The position numbers and the translations under genes are program-made. Below are positions 1-8,344 of a stretch of 53,127 bases of DNA, piece by piece. Under the pieces are notes generated by a model. That model was given only the letters and a program-made list of their open reading frames with translations, had not been told where the DNA came from and did no database searches. Source of the stretch: CADBRN01 sp050944685 (GTDB taxonomy: Bacteria; Bacillota; Clostridia; Lachnospirales; Lachnospiraceae); NCBI GenBank assembly GCA_050944685.1, contig JBMNRP010000018.1, positions 1-53,127 on the forward strand, given 5' to 3'. Numbering within the stretch: the stretch's first letter is position 1; every line of letters begins with the position of its first letter.

Positions 1-148
1 ATCAAAAGAAAGACTGATACACTGGGGCTTTTATGATTTGGCCTCAGCATATCAGTCTGTGCACGTCAACTGTTGAAACCGCCGTGTACCGAACGGTATG
101 CACGAGTGGTGTGAGAGGTCGGGGGCTAACCACCCCCTCCTACTCGAT
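1..148 (+). mobile_element. Group II intron, 3' end (IIC-like)
   Basis: The first 148 bases carry the end of a group II intron. Domain V is readable at about 78-110: CCGTG/TACC arms close on a GAAC loop, with the usual two-base bulge (TG, 99-100) on the 3' side. The catalytic triad position reads CGC (80-82), the form known for group IIC introns, rather than AGC. Domain VI follows: GAGAGG pairs with CCT-A-CTC, leaving A142 bulged as the branch point, and the intron ends with AT at 147-148. The C-terminus of the intron reverse transcriptase sits just upstream (2-76). The 5' part lies outside the window. Assignment to IIC is inference from the triad and small domain size. Confidence 0.72.
2..76 (+). 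CDS. Group II intron reverse transcriptase/maturase, C-terminal fragment
   Basis: Partial gene cut by the window start. Frame 2 reads 24 residues to a TGA at 74-76, containing WGFYDLASAYQSVHVNC at the end. A tail of aromatic residues and a final Cys like this is what I recall from C-termini of group II intron-encoded proteins of Clostridia, and its position directly before domain V is exactly where such a reading frame ends. The protein would splice its own intron RNA and reverse-transcribe it into DNA targets. Only the last two dozen residues are visible, so the assignment depends mainly on the intron RNA that follows. Confidence 0.6.
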   Translation, partial: SKERLIHWGFYDLASAYQSVHVNC

Positions 149-189
149 CGGGAGCGGCGGAGATCAGAGCCGGACAGGGCCGAAAAGAG

Positions 190-225
190 AAAAGGCCGCC
201 GCAAGAGCAGCGGCAGCCTTTTCCC
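190..225 (+). terminator. Intrinsic terminator downstream of the intron
   Basis: AAAAGGC (190-196) pairs with GCCTTTT (216-222), and GCCGC (198-202) pairs with GCGGC (210-214) across one mismatch, with a 7-base loop. The T-rich 3' arm serves the plus strand, and the A-rich 5' arm would let it act on the minus strand too. It probably ends the transcript into which the intron inserted; group IIC introns favour sites near terminators, although they usually lie just after the hairpin rather than before it. Confidence 0.7.
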
Positions 226-498
226 TAAGGTGTATTGGATGTAAGTTCCGGTATAGCCGGAAAATAAATGGAGAGCAGTTTCAGGAAATCCGATGTTTCC
301 CATCGGAACTTATTGCCCATCATAGCATGGGACGGTTCATTATTCAATTGGCGTTTTATGAAAACTCTACAATAATCCAACATTTGGCATGAAAATGAAC
401 GTTATTTTGCAATAATAAAATCATGTAAAAGAATTTCGAGGAATTCCGTACGGAGAGGGATTCCGGATGTCCGGGGGAAAGAATCGAAAAGACCGATA
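226..498 (+). other. Non-coding leader region with three short hairpins
   Basis: No credible gene was found here. Three compact stem-loops follow one another: TTCCGG/CCGGAA (246-262), CCGATG/CATCGG (290-306) and CCCAT/ATGGG (316-331). A weak promoter-like pair, TTGGCG (348-353) and AATAAT (371-376) with a 17-base spacer, lies further down. The hairpins could belong to a small RNA or to the 3' untranslated part of the preceding transcript. I do not recognise a known RNA family. Confidence 0.35.
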
Positions 499-527
499 TT
501 GCTGACACGGGCGCGGGTTGGTATACT
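499..527 (+). promoter_or_regulatory. Sigma-A promoter of fumC
   Basis: TTGCTG (499-504) and TATACT (522-527) are separated by 17 bases, a good sigma-A promoter. Its start point would fall near 534, leaving a leader of about 40 bases before the fumC start at 574. Confidence 0.65.
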
Positions 528-573
528 GATGAATTGAATGAATGGTTTGAAGAGAAAGGCAGGAGCGACGGAT

Positions 574-1938
574 ATGAAATACAGAACAGAACACGATTCG
601 ATGGGAGAGATGCAGGTTCCCGCGGATGCTTACTGGGGCGCGCAGACCGAGCGCAGCTACGAGAATTTCAAAATCGGAACGGAGAAAATGCCGACAGAGA
701 TCATCCGGGCTTTCGCGCAGCTGAAAAAAGCGGCTGCGATCGCGAACCGTCGTCTCGGAAAGCTTGACGACAGAAAATGCGGGCTGATCGGCGAGGTCTG
801 TGATGAGATTCTCGCGGGGAAGCTGGATGGAAATTTTCCGCTCGCCGTCTGGCAGACCGGCAGCGGGACGCAGTCGAATATGAACATGAACGAAGTCATC
901 GCCAACCGGGGGAATGAGATTGCCGGGGAGAAGCTGCTGCATCCGAATGATACGGTCAATATGTCGCAGAGCTCGAACGATACCTTCCCGACGGCCATGC
1001 ACATCGCCGCGGTCACTTCGATCCGGGAGCAGCTGTTCCCCTCGGTGGATCACGGTATCGAGGTTCTGAAAAGCCTCGAGGAGAAAAACAGAGATGTAGT
1101 CAAGAGCGGACGAACGCATCTGATGGATGCGGTTCCGATCCGCTTTTCCCAGGAGATCAGCGGATGGCGGGGCATGCTGGAGTCCGGCCGCGCCATGCTG
1201 GAGTCCGCGCTGCCGCACATCAGTGTGCTCGCCCTCGGCGGTACGGCGGTCGGGACCGGTCTGAACGCCCCGGAAGGCTTTGACAGGGAGGCCGCTTCGG
1301 CCGTGTCGGAGCTGACCGGATATCCCTTTGAGACAGAGCAGAACAAATTTCACGCCCTGACTTCCCGGGATGCTGTCGTCTTCGCGCACGGAGCGGTCAA
1401 GGCGCTGGCAGCCGATATGATGAAAATCGCGAATGATGTCAGGTGGCTGGCGAGCGGCCCCAGATGCGGACTCGGCGAGATCCGGATTCCCGCCAATGAG
1501 CCGGGAAGCTCAATCATGCCGGGAAAGGTCAACCCGACCCAGTGCGAGGCCATGACCATGGTGGCGGTTCAGATCATGGGCAATGACGCCGCGATCGGAT
1601 TTGCCGCGTCCCAGGGCAATTTTGAGCTGAATGTGTTCATGCCGGTCATCGCCTACAATTTCCTGCAGTCGGTCCGCCTGCTTGCGGACGGAATCCGCTC
1701 CTTTACCGACAAGTGTCTGATCGGGATCGAACCGGACCGGGAAAAGATGGAAAGCAATCTGCACAACTCCCTGATGCTTGTCACGGCGCTGAATCCGATC
1801 ATCGGATATGAAAATGCCGCGAAGACGTCATTCAAGGCATACCGCGAAAATATTTCGCTGAAGGAAGCCTGCGTCCAGCTCGGCTTCCTGACGGAGGAGG
1901 AGTTTGACCGCGCTGTCCGTCCGGAGGAGATGTGCTGA
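574..1938 (+). CDS. fumC: Class II fumarate hydratase
   Basis: Converts fumarate and malate reversibly in the cytoplasm. The 454-residue protein has the full family layout: an N-terminal segment with GEMQVPADAYWGAQTERS, a THLMDA stretch near residue 182 (the region with the catalytic His of the fumarase/aspartase superfamily) and the signature GSSIMPGKVNPTQCEA near residue 310. The TQCEA continuation is typical of fumarase; aspartate ammonia-lyase normally has a different continuation. I chose ATG 574 because AGGAG at 561-565 lies 8 bases upstream; the in-frame ATG at 538 has no such site and would add 12 unusual residues. A sigma-A promoter lies at 499-527. tex follows after a short gap and may be co-transcribed. 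Confidence 0.93.
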   Translation: MKYRTEHDSMGEMQVPADAYWGAQTERSYENFKIGTEKMPTEIIRAFAQLKKAAAIANRRLGKLDDRKCGLIGEVCDEILAGKLDGNFPLAVWQTGSGTQSNMNMNEVIANRGNEIAGEKLLHPNDTVNMSQSSNDTFPTAMHIAAVTSIREQLFPSVDHGIEVLKSLEEKNRDVVKSGRTHLMDAVPIRFSQEISGWRGMLESGRAMLESALPHISVLALGGTAVGTGLNAPEGFDREAASAVSELTGYPFETEQNKFHALTSRDAVVFAHGAVKALAADMMKIANDVRWLASGPRCGLGEIRIPANEPGSSIMPGKVNPTQCEAMTMVAVQIMGNDAAIGFAASQGNFELNVFMPVIAYNFLQSVRLLADGIRSFTDKCLIGIEPDREKMESNLHNSLMLVTALNPIIGYENAAKTSFKAYRENISLKEACVQLGFLTEEEFDRAVRPEEMC

Positions 1939-2030
1939 GAACTCCGGCAGACGGAAGAAGAATTTTTCCCGGAGGGGCATCCGGATGAACCGGCAGAGAG
2001 AAACAGAAAAGAACGGAATGGATGGAGCAT

Positions 2031-4172
2031 ATGAATATTATCAAGACACTGGCTTCCGAGCTTCAGATACGGGAAGAGCAGGTTCGCGCGACGGTGGATC
2101 TGATCGATGCGGGAAATACCATCCCTTTTATTGCCCGCTACCGGAAAGAGGCGACGGGGTCGCTGAATGACGAGGTGCTGCGCACGCTCGATGAGAGACT
2201 GACGTATCTTCGGGGGCTCGAGGAGCGCCGCGAGACGGTCCGCTCTTCCATCGAAGAACAGGGAAAGATGACGCCGGCTCTGGCAAAGGCCATCGACGAG
2301 GCTGAGACTCTGGTTGCGCTGGAGGATCTCTACCGCCCTTACCGCCCGAAACGCCGGACGCGCGCGTCGGTGGCGAAGGAAAGGGGGCTCGAGCCTCTTG
2401 CGGTGCTTCTCCTGAATCAGAAAATCACGACGCCGATCGAAGAGGAGGCGGAGAAATATGTCTCGGAGGAGAAGGGGGTCGCTTCTGCTGCGGATGCTCT
2501 TCAGGGCGCCCGCGATATCATCGCCGAAGCGGTCTCGGACAATGCCGCGTTCCGCCGCGGAATCCGAAATCACACCCGCCGGACGGGCGTCGTCGTCACG
2601 GCGGCGAAGGACCCGGAGGCGAAATCCGTCTACGAGATGTACTACGATTACCGCGAGGCGGTCTCGAAAATACCCGGCCACCGGATTCTGGCGATCAACC
2701 GGGGAGAGGCGGAGAAATTTCTCACCGTGAAGATCGAAGTCGACGCGGACGAGGTCGAGAGGTATCTCGCACACAACATTATCCGCGGGAAAAATCCGGT
2801 GACGGAACCGCACATGCGGCGGGCCATTTCCGATTCCTACCGGCGTTTGATCGCGCCCGCGATCGAGCGCGAGGTTCGCGGCGAGCTGACGGAAAAAGCA
2901 CAGGACGGCGCGATCGTCGTCTTCCGGAAAAATCTGGAGCAGCTGCTGATGCAGCCCCCGATCGGGGGACAGGTGGTGCTCGGATGGGATCCGGCCTTCC
3001 GGACCGGATGCAAGCTGGCCGTCGTCGACCAGACCGGGAAGGTCCTGGACACGGCTGTGATTTTCCCGACGGCCCCCACGAACGAAAGAAAGATCGCAGA
3101 GGCGAAAAAGGTCCTGAAGAACCTGATTGAAACCTATCATGTGACGCTGATTTCGGTCGGAAACGGAACCGCTTCCCGCGAGTCGGAGCAGTTTATCGCG
3201 GCTTTTCTGAAAGAGATTCCGGAGAAGGTTTCCTATGTGATCACGAACGAGGCCGGCGCTTCCGTGTATTCGGCGAGCAGCCTGGCCACGGAGGAGTTTC
3301 CGGAGTTCGATGTCGGACAGCGAAGCGCCGCGTCGATCGCGCGCCGTGTGCAGGATCCGCTGGCGGAGCTGGTGAAGATTGACCCCGGATCCATCGGGGT
3401 CGGGCAGTACCAGCACGACATGGATCAGAAAAAGCTGGAGACCGCTCTCGGGGGCGTGGTTGAGAACTGTGTAAACCGGGTCGGAGTCGATCTGAATACG
3501 GCTTCCGCACCGCTGATGGAATACATCTCCGGAATCTCGAAGCGGGTCGCAAAAAATATCGTCGCGTGGCGGGAGGAGAACGGAAGGTTTACGAACCGGA
3601 AAGAGCTGCTGAAGGTCCCGGCTCTGGGGCCGAAGGCGTTCGAGCAGTGTGCCGGATTTATGCGCATTACCGGGGGCAGCGAGCCGCTCGACGCGACGGC
3701 GGTCCATCCGGAATCCTATGACGCGATGAAGAAGCTTCTGCAGGCGCTGGATCTCGATCTGGATCAGGTGCTCTCCGGGAAGCAGCAGATCTCTCTGGAG
3801 GATTATCCGAAGATGGCGGAGGAGCTCGGCATCGGAGAGATCACGCTGCGGGACAATGTCGCCGAGCTGAAGAAGCCCGGCCGCGATCCCCGTCTGGATA
3901 TGCCGAAGCCCATTCTCCGCAGCGATGTGCTGGAGATGAAGGATCTGAAGGAGGGGATGATCCTCCGGGGAACCGTCCGGAACGTGATCGATTTCGGCGC
4001 GTTCGTCGACATCGGGGTTCATCAGGACGGCCTTGTCCACATCTCCCAGATGTCGGACAAAAAATTCGTGAAGCACCCGCTCGACGTCGTAAAGGTCGGC
4101 GATATCGTCGAGGTAAAGGTGCTGGGCGTCGATCTGAAGAAGAACCGGATCTCGCTCACCATGATTCTGTAG
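2031..4172 (+). CDS. tex: Tex family S1 RNA-binding protein
   Basis: Tex is a conserved cytoplasmic nucleic-acid-binding protein linked to transcription elongation and RNA handling. The order of parts matches the family: an N-terminal helical region (LIDAGNTIPFIARYRKEATG), a YqgF/RNase H-like domain in the middle (GWDPAFRTGCKLAVVDQTG), helix-hairpin-helix motifs (ISKRVAKNIVAWREENGRFT and VPALGPKAFEQ) and a C-terminal S1 domain (GTVRNVIDFGAFVDIGVHQD). Length of about 713 residues is normal. The start is uncertain: ATG 2031 begins MNIIKTLA, as family members usually do, but in-frame ATG 2022 would add MEH; neither has an ideally spaced ribosome site. Confidence 0.93.
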   Translation: MNIIKTLASELQIREEQVRATVDLIDAGNTIPFIARYRKEATGSLNDEVLRTLDERLTYLRGLEERRETVRSSIEEQGKMTPALAKAIDEAETLVALEDLYRPYRPKRRTRASVAKERGLEPLAVLLLNQKITTPIEEEAEKYVSEEKGVASAADALQGARDIIAEAVSDNAAFRRGIRNHTRRTGVVVTAAKDPEAKSVYEMYYDYREAVSKIPGHRILAINRGEAEKFLTVKIEVDADEVERYLAHNIIRGKNPVTEPHMRRAISDSYRRLIAPAIEREVRGELTEKAQDGAIVVFRKNLEQLLMQPPIGGQVVLGWDPAFRTGCKLAVVDQTGKVLDTAVIFPTAPTNERKIAEAKKVLKNLIETYHVTLISVGNGTASRESEQFIAAFLKEIPEKVSYVITNEAGASVYSASSLATEEFPEFDVGQRSAASIARRVQDPLAELVKIDPGSIGVGQYQHDMDQKKLETALGGVVENCVNRVGVDLNTASAPLMEYISGISKRVAKNIVAWREENGRFTNRKELLKVPALGPKAFEQCAGFMRITGGSEPLDATAVHPESYDAMKKLLQALDLDLDQVLSGKQQISLEDYPKMAEELGIGEITLRDNVAELKKPGRDPRLDMPKPILRSDVLEMKDLKEGMILRGTVRNVIDFGAFVDIGVHQDGLVHISQMSDKKFVKHPLDVVKVGDIVEVKVLGVDLKKNRISLTMIL

Positions 4173-4267
4173 GATTCCCTCTCCGGTGTTTCGCTTCGGA
4201 GCGCGCACCATGCCGGATGCGGGAGGGACCCGGGGGAATCCGGATACCATGTCAGAAAGGAAATCGC

Positions 4268-5749
4268 ATGTCTTTTATCAATATCAGCCACCTGACGTTT
4301 TCGTATGAAGACGGGGAAGAGGAGATCTTCCGTGACGTCAGTCTGCGGATCGACGGTTCCTGGAAGCTCGGGCTGATCGGAAGAAACGGGAGAGGGAAAA
4401 CGACTTTCCTGAACCTGCTTCTGGGGAAATACAGCTTTAGCGGTTCGATTCAGAGCGATCTGGATTTTGTTTATTTCCCCTATGAGGTCTCCGACAGGAG
4501 CCGGATGACGCTGGAGGTTCTGCAGGAGGTCAGCTCCGCCGAGGACTGGGAGCTGATCCGGGAAATCTCTCTTCTGGATCTTGACGCGGAGTGTCTCTAC
4601 CGCCCGTTTGATACACTCTCTTTCGGGGAACAGACGAAGGCGCTTCTGGCCGCCGTATTTGCCGGGGAGAACCGGTTCCTGCTGCTGGATGAGCCGACGA
4701 ATCATGTGGACGCGGCCGGCCGGGAAAAAATCGGAGAGTATCTCCGCGGAAAAAGCGGCTACATCCTCGTCTCCCACGATCGCGCGCTGCTGGATGATTG
4801 CATCGATCACGTGCTTTCCATCAACCGGACCGACATCGATCTGCAGCGCGGAAATTTTTCTTCGTGGTGGGAAAATTTCCGGCGCACCGAGCAGAATGAA
4901 ATCGCGGAGAATGAGAAGCTGAAAAAGGAAGCGGCGCGGCTCTCCAGAGCGGCGCGCCAGAGCACGGAGTGGTCCGACCGGGTCGAGAAATCGAAGAAAG
5001 GAGTGACGAGCTCCGGATCCAGGGTCGACAGGGGCTTCATCGGCCACAAGTCCGCGAAGATGATGCAGAAAGCAAAGAATTATGAGAAGCGCATGCAGGC
5101 GGCGGCCGACGAAAAGGCGAAGCTGCTCCGAAATGTGGAGACGGCGGACGCCCTGCAGATTTTTCCGCTGAAGTATCCGAAAAAGACGCTGATCACCGGG
5201 AGAGATATCGCGCTGTTTTACGGTGACGTCCGGGTCTGCGGAAACGTCACCTTCGAGGTCTCGCAGGGAGACCGGCTCGCCGTCACCGGGCGGAACGGGT
5301 GCGGAAAATCCACGCTGCTGAAGCTGATCTGCGGGGAGGACATCCGTCACACAGGGACGCTGGAAGCGGGAGGTGGCATGACGATTTCCATTGTGCCGCA
5401 GTCGGCCGCGTTTTTGAAGGGAACGGTTCAGAGCTTCGCAAAAGAGCGCGGTCTGGACCTGAGCCTGATAATGGCGCTTCTTCGCAAGCTCGGATTTGAG
5501 AGAAGCCAGTTCGCAAACCGGATGGAGTCGATGAGCGAGGGGCAGAAGAAAAAGATTCTGATCGCGGCAAGTCTGTGCCGGAGCGCACATCTGTATATCT
5601 GGGACGAGCCGCTCAACTATATCGACGTCATTTCCAGAATGCAGATTGAAGATCTGATTCTGAAATATGAGCCGACGATGATTTTTGTGGAGCACGACCG
5701 GGTTTTCGCGGAAAAGATTGCCACGAAAAAGCTGGTTCTCGGCGAATGA
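4268..5749 (+). CDS. ABC-F ATPase, Lsa/Vga-like ribosomal protection family
   Basis: Soluble protein of 493 residues with two ATPase domains and no membrane segments, as expected for ABC-F proteins that act on ribosomes. Domain 1 has Walker A GRNGRGKTT, signature LSFGEQTK and Walker B LLLDEPTNHVD. A charged linker of about 80 residues follows, and domain 2 has Walker A GRNGCGKST, signature MSEGQKKK and Walker B YIWDEPLNYIDV. The N-terminal WKLGLIGRNGRGKTTFLNLL pattern resembles Lsa-type antibiotic resistance members, but housekeeping translation factors share the fold. GAAAGG upstream and the family pattern favour ATG 4268 over the longer reading frame from 4217. Function in drug protection is inference only. 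Confidence 0.82.
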   Translation: MSFINISHLTFSYEDGEEEIFRDVSLRIDGSWKLGLIGRNGRGKTTFLNLLLGKYSFSGSIQSDLDFVYFPYEVSDRSRMTLEVLQEVSSAEDWELIREISLLDLDAECLYRPFDTLSFGEQTKALLAAVFAGENRFLLLDEPTNHVDAAGREKIGEYLRGKSGYILVSHDRALLDDCIDHVLSINRTDIDLQRGNFSSWWENFRRTEQNEIAENEKLKKEAARLSRAARQSTEWSDRVEKSKKGVTSSGSRVDRGFIGHKSAKMMQKAKNYEKRMQAAADEKAKLLRNVETADALQIFPLKYPKKTLITGRDIALFYGDVRVCGNVTFEVSQGDRLAVTGRNGCGKSTLLKLICGEDIRHTGTLEAGGGMTISIVPQSAAFLKGTVQSFAKERGLDLSLIMALLRKLGFERSQFANRMESMSEGQKKKILIAASLCRSAHLYIWDEPLNYIDVISRMQIEDLILKYEPTMIFVEHDRVFAEKIATKKLVLGE

Positions 5750-5791
5750 GGAACGGACGAAGGGGACGTCCCCGGCGGAAAGAGGGATCGT

Positions 5792-6835
5792 ATGACAGGA
5801 CTGAGCACCCTGTGCTACATCGAGAAAGACGGAAAATATCTGATGCTGCACAGAACAAAAAAAGAACATGACGTGAATAAGGATAAATGGATCGGAGTCG
5901 GCGGCCACTTCGAGGCGGATGAGAGCCCGGAGGAATGCATCCTGCGCGAGGTGAAGGAAGAAACCGGACTGACGCTGACGTCCTGGAGGTACCGGGGAAT
6001 TGTCACCTTTATTTCCGGAGACGGGGTGACAGAATATATGTCCCTGTTTACGGCAGACGGATTCACCGGCGAGATATCCGACTGCGACGAGGGCGTGCTC
6101 GAGTGGGTCGACAAGAAAAAAATCTGGGATCTGAATCTCTGGGAGGGGGACAAGATTTTCTTTCTGCTTCTCGAGAGGGAGGAACCGTTTTTCTCGCTGA
6201 AACTCGTCTATGACGGGAACGGCCGCCTCGATTATGCGGCACTGAACGGAAAACCGATGGAGCTCTTTGAGCTGCTGAACGAGGACAAGACACGCTCCGG
6301 CGTCGTCGAGGAGCGGAACGTCGCGCATTATCTGGGAAATCTGCACGAGACGGTGCACATGTGGATCGTGCGCCGGGGCAGCGACGGGAGAGCTCAGGTT
6401 CTGCTCCAGAAGCGGAGTCAGGAAAAGGATTCCAATCCGGGCTGCTACGACATCTCCTCGGCGGGTCACATGGACGCGGGAGACGAGCCCATGGAGGCGG
6501 CTATCCGCGAGATCGGGGAGGAGCTGGGCATACAGGCATCCGCGGAAGATCTCCACTACATCGGGGCGCATTACGGCGCGTTTGACGACGAGTTTCACGG
6601 CCGGCCGTTTCACGACCGCGAGTGGTCCCACGTGTTCATCTACAATAAGCCGGTCGATGCGGACAGGCTCCGGCTCCAGAAATCCGAGATCGAGAGCGTC
6701 CGCTGGATGGATTACGATGAGTGCCGGCGCCGCATCCTGGACGGAACGCTGGAAACCTGCATCTACCCGGACGAGTTCGACATGGTCGGCGATTACATAC
6801 GGGATCAGATCGCCGGGCAGCCGGTTTCCCGATGA
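5792..6835 (+). CDS. Tandem Nudix hydrolase (MutT-like plus IDI/YfcD-like)
   Basis: A 347-residue fusion of two Nudix domains. The first (residues 1 to about 160) has a complete Nudix box, G38-x5-E-x7-REVKEETGL, and resembles the 8-oxo-dGTP hydrolase family. The second (about 175-347) has GHMDAGDEPMEAAIREIGEE near 226-245, where Asp replaces the first Glu of the box; the ISSAGHMDAGD context and the WSHVFIY segment resemble the isopentenyl-diphosphate-isomerase-like YfcD group. Both domains would hydrolyse nucleoside-diphosphate-linked substrates in the cytoplasm; the substrates are unknown. GGAAAGAGGG precedes the start. It follows the ABC-F gene by 42 bases and converges with the next Nudix gene. 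Confidence 0.85.
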   Translation: MTGLSTLCYIEKDGKYLMLHRTKKEHDVNKDKWIGVGGHFEADESPEECILREVKEETGLTLTSWRYRGIVTFISGDGVTEYMSLFTADGFTGEISDCDEGVLEWVDKKKIWDLNLWEGDKIFFLLLEREEPFFSLKLVYDGNGRLDYAALNGKPMELFELLNEDKTRSGVVEERNVAHYLGNLHETVHMWIVRRGSDGRAQVLLQKRSQEKDSNPGCYDISSAGHMDAGDEPMEAAIREIGEELGIQASAEDLHYIGAHYGAFDDEFHGRPFHDREWSHVFIYNKPVDADRLRLQKSEIESVRWMDYDECRRRILDGTLETCIYPDEFDMVGDYIRDQIAGQPVSR

Positions 6836-6861
6836 ACGGTTTCCAACATTATCGTTTCCGC

Positions 6862-7470
6862 TCAGTTCTTAAGGAATGCGAAAGGTTCTTCGTCGTACAG
6901 GAAATGCATCATCTGATAGGCGCACAGAAGGGCGACTTCCTCTTCCCGGAGGATGCGGCGGACCTCGTCGCGGTCGGCGAGGACGACCTCGATCTCCTCG
7001 CTTTGCTCTTCGAAGCGGTCGCTCACGGTTCCGTTCGAGAAGCCGTATACGGTGGCGCACGCCTCGTCGGTGAGTCCGATCGTCGTGTAGCGCGGAGCCT
7101 CGTACATCGGATCCGCCTCGATCGGCGTGAAGGTGAGGCCGGTTTCCTCGTGCATCTCGCGGATGGCGGCAGTCCGGAAGCTCTCGCCCTCCTCGACCAG
7201 TCCAGCCGGCAGCTCATAGATGCAGCGGCCGATCGAGTAGCGGTACTGCCGGATGATGACGACCCGGTCGCGCTTTTCTCCGTAGAGACTGTAGATCGCG
7301 ACCCCGTCGGCGGACGTCTTGCCGGTTTTGATCTTGAGATGATCGATATCCGGTGCCCGTGAGGCCACCATATAATCGGAGTGGTGGCCCTTTGAATTTT
7401 CTCCGATCACTTCGTAAAGATTGACGAACTTCCGGTCCGTCAGCTTATTGATCTCGTGAATGACAGCCAT
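6862..7470 (-). CDS. Nudix hydrolase, ADP-ribose pyrophosphatase-like
   Basis: A 202-residue protein of the NudF/ADP-ribose pyrophosphatase type, expected to split ADP-ribose or related nucleotide sugars. The Nudix box is complete at residues 90-112 (G-LVEEG-E-SFRTAAI-RE-MHEETGL), and the RDRVVIIRQYRYSIGRCIYE stretch ahead of it is typical of this subfamily. The chosen ATG at 7470 follows AAAGGAG with a 7-base gap; a longer reading frame to 7605 would run into the preceding gene and begins with an unlikely sequence. A TATAAT box at 7537-7542 suggests it has its own promoter. It converges with the tandem Nudix gene, giving three Nudix domains within 1.7 kb. Confidence 0.85.
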   Translation of the reverse strand: MAVIHEINKLTDRKFVNLYEVIGENSKGHHSDYMVASRAPDIDHLKIKTGKTSADGVAIYSLYGEKRDRVVIIRQYRYSIGRCIYELPAGLVEEGESFRTAAIREMHEETGLTFTPIEADPMYEAPRYTTIGLTDEACATVYGFSNGTVSDRFEEQSEEIEVVLADRDEVRRILREEEVALLCAYQMMHFLYDEEPFAFLKN

Positions 7471-7511
7471 TTCAGGCTCCTTTCCTCTGGGAGTGTTTGC
7501 CGTGTGATATC

Positions 7512-7542
7512 CGGCAGGAAACTGCCGTACTTTTCCATTATA
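7512..7542 (-). promoter_or_regulatory. Probable -10 box and leader hairpin of the ADP-ribose hydrolase gene
   Basis: On the minus strand TATAAT occupies 7542-7537. No convincing -35 hexamer lies at the right distance; a CCCGGG...CCCGGG palindrome sits there instead (7545-7562). Just downstream CGGCAG/CTGCCG with a 4-base loop (7512-7527) forms a leader hairpin before the ribosome site. Confidence 0.4.
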
Positions 7543-7601
7543 TACCCGGGCGGATCCCGGGAAAAGAAAAAAACCCTTTACAAAAAACGGAAGAAAATCC
7601 C

Positions 7602-8207
7602 TCACAGATCCGTGTAGACCAGCATGATCTGGTGGATGGATTTGTGCAGGTAGGGGAGGTATTCTTCCATGCGCACCGGCTTTTCGCTGAGAATGCAGCT
7701 GTAGGTGGTGGAACTGACCAGCTCGAAGATGGTAAACATCATCAGATCAGGCCGCTCGCATCTGACTTTGCTTTCCTCCATCATACCGAGGAGTTTGTCC
7801 AATATCTCCTCTGCCTGCCTGGGATCGGACTCCGCCAGCGCCTGCTCGAAGATTCCCCAGGTGAGGTTCTTGTTGATGAATTTCAGAATCAGAGGGTTTT
7901 TGCCCAGATAGTCGATGATGTAGTCGATAATGGAAAACATCTTGTTTTCAAAGCCTTCCACCGGATGCTTCTGGAGATTGTTCCAGGCGTCCATCAGAAC
8001 CCGTTTGGACTCCCGGACGATCAGACGGTCGCGGAGCTCGTATTTGTTCTTGAAATAGAGGTAGAAGGTTCCCTTGGCCAGACCGGAGGATTTCGCGATG
8101 TCCGAGACGGTCGTCTTCGCGAAACCGCGCTTCAGAAACAGCTGAAAGCCTTTTCGGTACAGCATTTCCTCTTTTGATTTTTTCTTTTCTTCAACACGTC
8201 CCGCCAT
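7602..8207 (-). CDS. TetR/AcrR family repressor
   Basis: A 201-residue one-domain regulator with an N-terminal TetR helix-turn-helix (TTVSDIAKSSGLAKGTFYLY, residues about 31-50) and a ligand-binding helical C-terminus of normal length. It is divergent from an MmpL-type exporter, the usual arrangement in which a TetR protein represses its neighbouring pump until a ligand binds. The shared 234-base intergenic region contains its own promoter (8259-8287) and two TGAC-N5-GTCA palindromes placed at the exporter promoter, so I infer that it represses the exporter. GGGAAAG lies about 7 bases before the ATG. Confidence 0.9.
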   Translation of the reverse strand: MAGRVEEKKKSKEEMLYRKGFQLFLKRGFAKTTVSDIAKSSGLAKGTFYLYFKNKYELRDRLIVRESKRVLMDAWNNLQKHPVEGFENKMFSIIDYIIDYLGKNPLILKFINKNLTWGIFEQALAESDPRQAEEILDKLLGMMEESKVRCERPDLMMFTIFELVSSTTYSCILSEKPVRMEEYLPYLHKSIHQIMLVYTDL

Positions 8208-8258
8208 AGTGATCTTTCCCGAAGTAAAAATGACTTTTTTCAGAATCTCTTACATGCC

Positions 8259-8287
8259 ATTATTGTAAGTTTTAAGCAAATTGTCAA
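8259..8287 (-). promoter_or_regulatory. Sigma-A promoter of the tetR gene
   Basis: On the minus strand a perfect TTGACA (8287-8282) is followed 17 bases later by AATAAT (8264-8259). The start point would be near 8252. A degenerate operator half, TGACTTTTTTCAG (8231-8243), falls in the leader and may allow weak autoregulation. Confidence 0.7.
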
Positions 8288-8312
8288 ATGGGAAAATGAA
8301 CAAAAAGAAATA

Positions 8313-8325
8313 TGACCAAAAGTCA
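8313..8325. promoter_or_regulatory. Upstream TetR operator candidate
   Basis: TGACCAAAAGTCA has palindromic TGAC/GTCA arms around five bases. A second palindrome, TGACCGTTGGTCA, begins exactly 33 bases later, about three helical turns, so two dimers would bind the same DNA face. Confidence 0.6.
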
Positions 8326-8344
8326 TTTTTATCCTTTTTTAACA

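Noticed and set aside
33..392. Open frame over the group II intron end and leader
   Set aside because: It runs through the intron domain V/VI and the terminator, and its product has no recognisable feature.
1653..4250. Very long minus-strand open frame opposite fumC and tex
   Set aside because: It lies antisense to two clear genes, has no family motif or ribosome site, and arises from GC-rich codon structure. The same holds for 4022-6631 (-) opposite the ABC-F gene and 19407-21803 (+) opposite lon.
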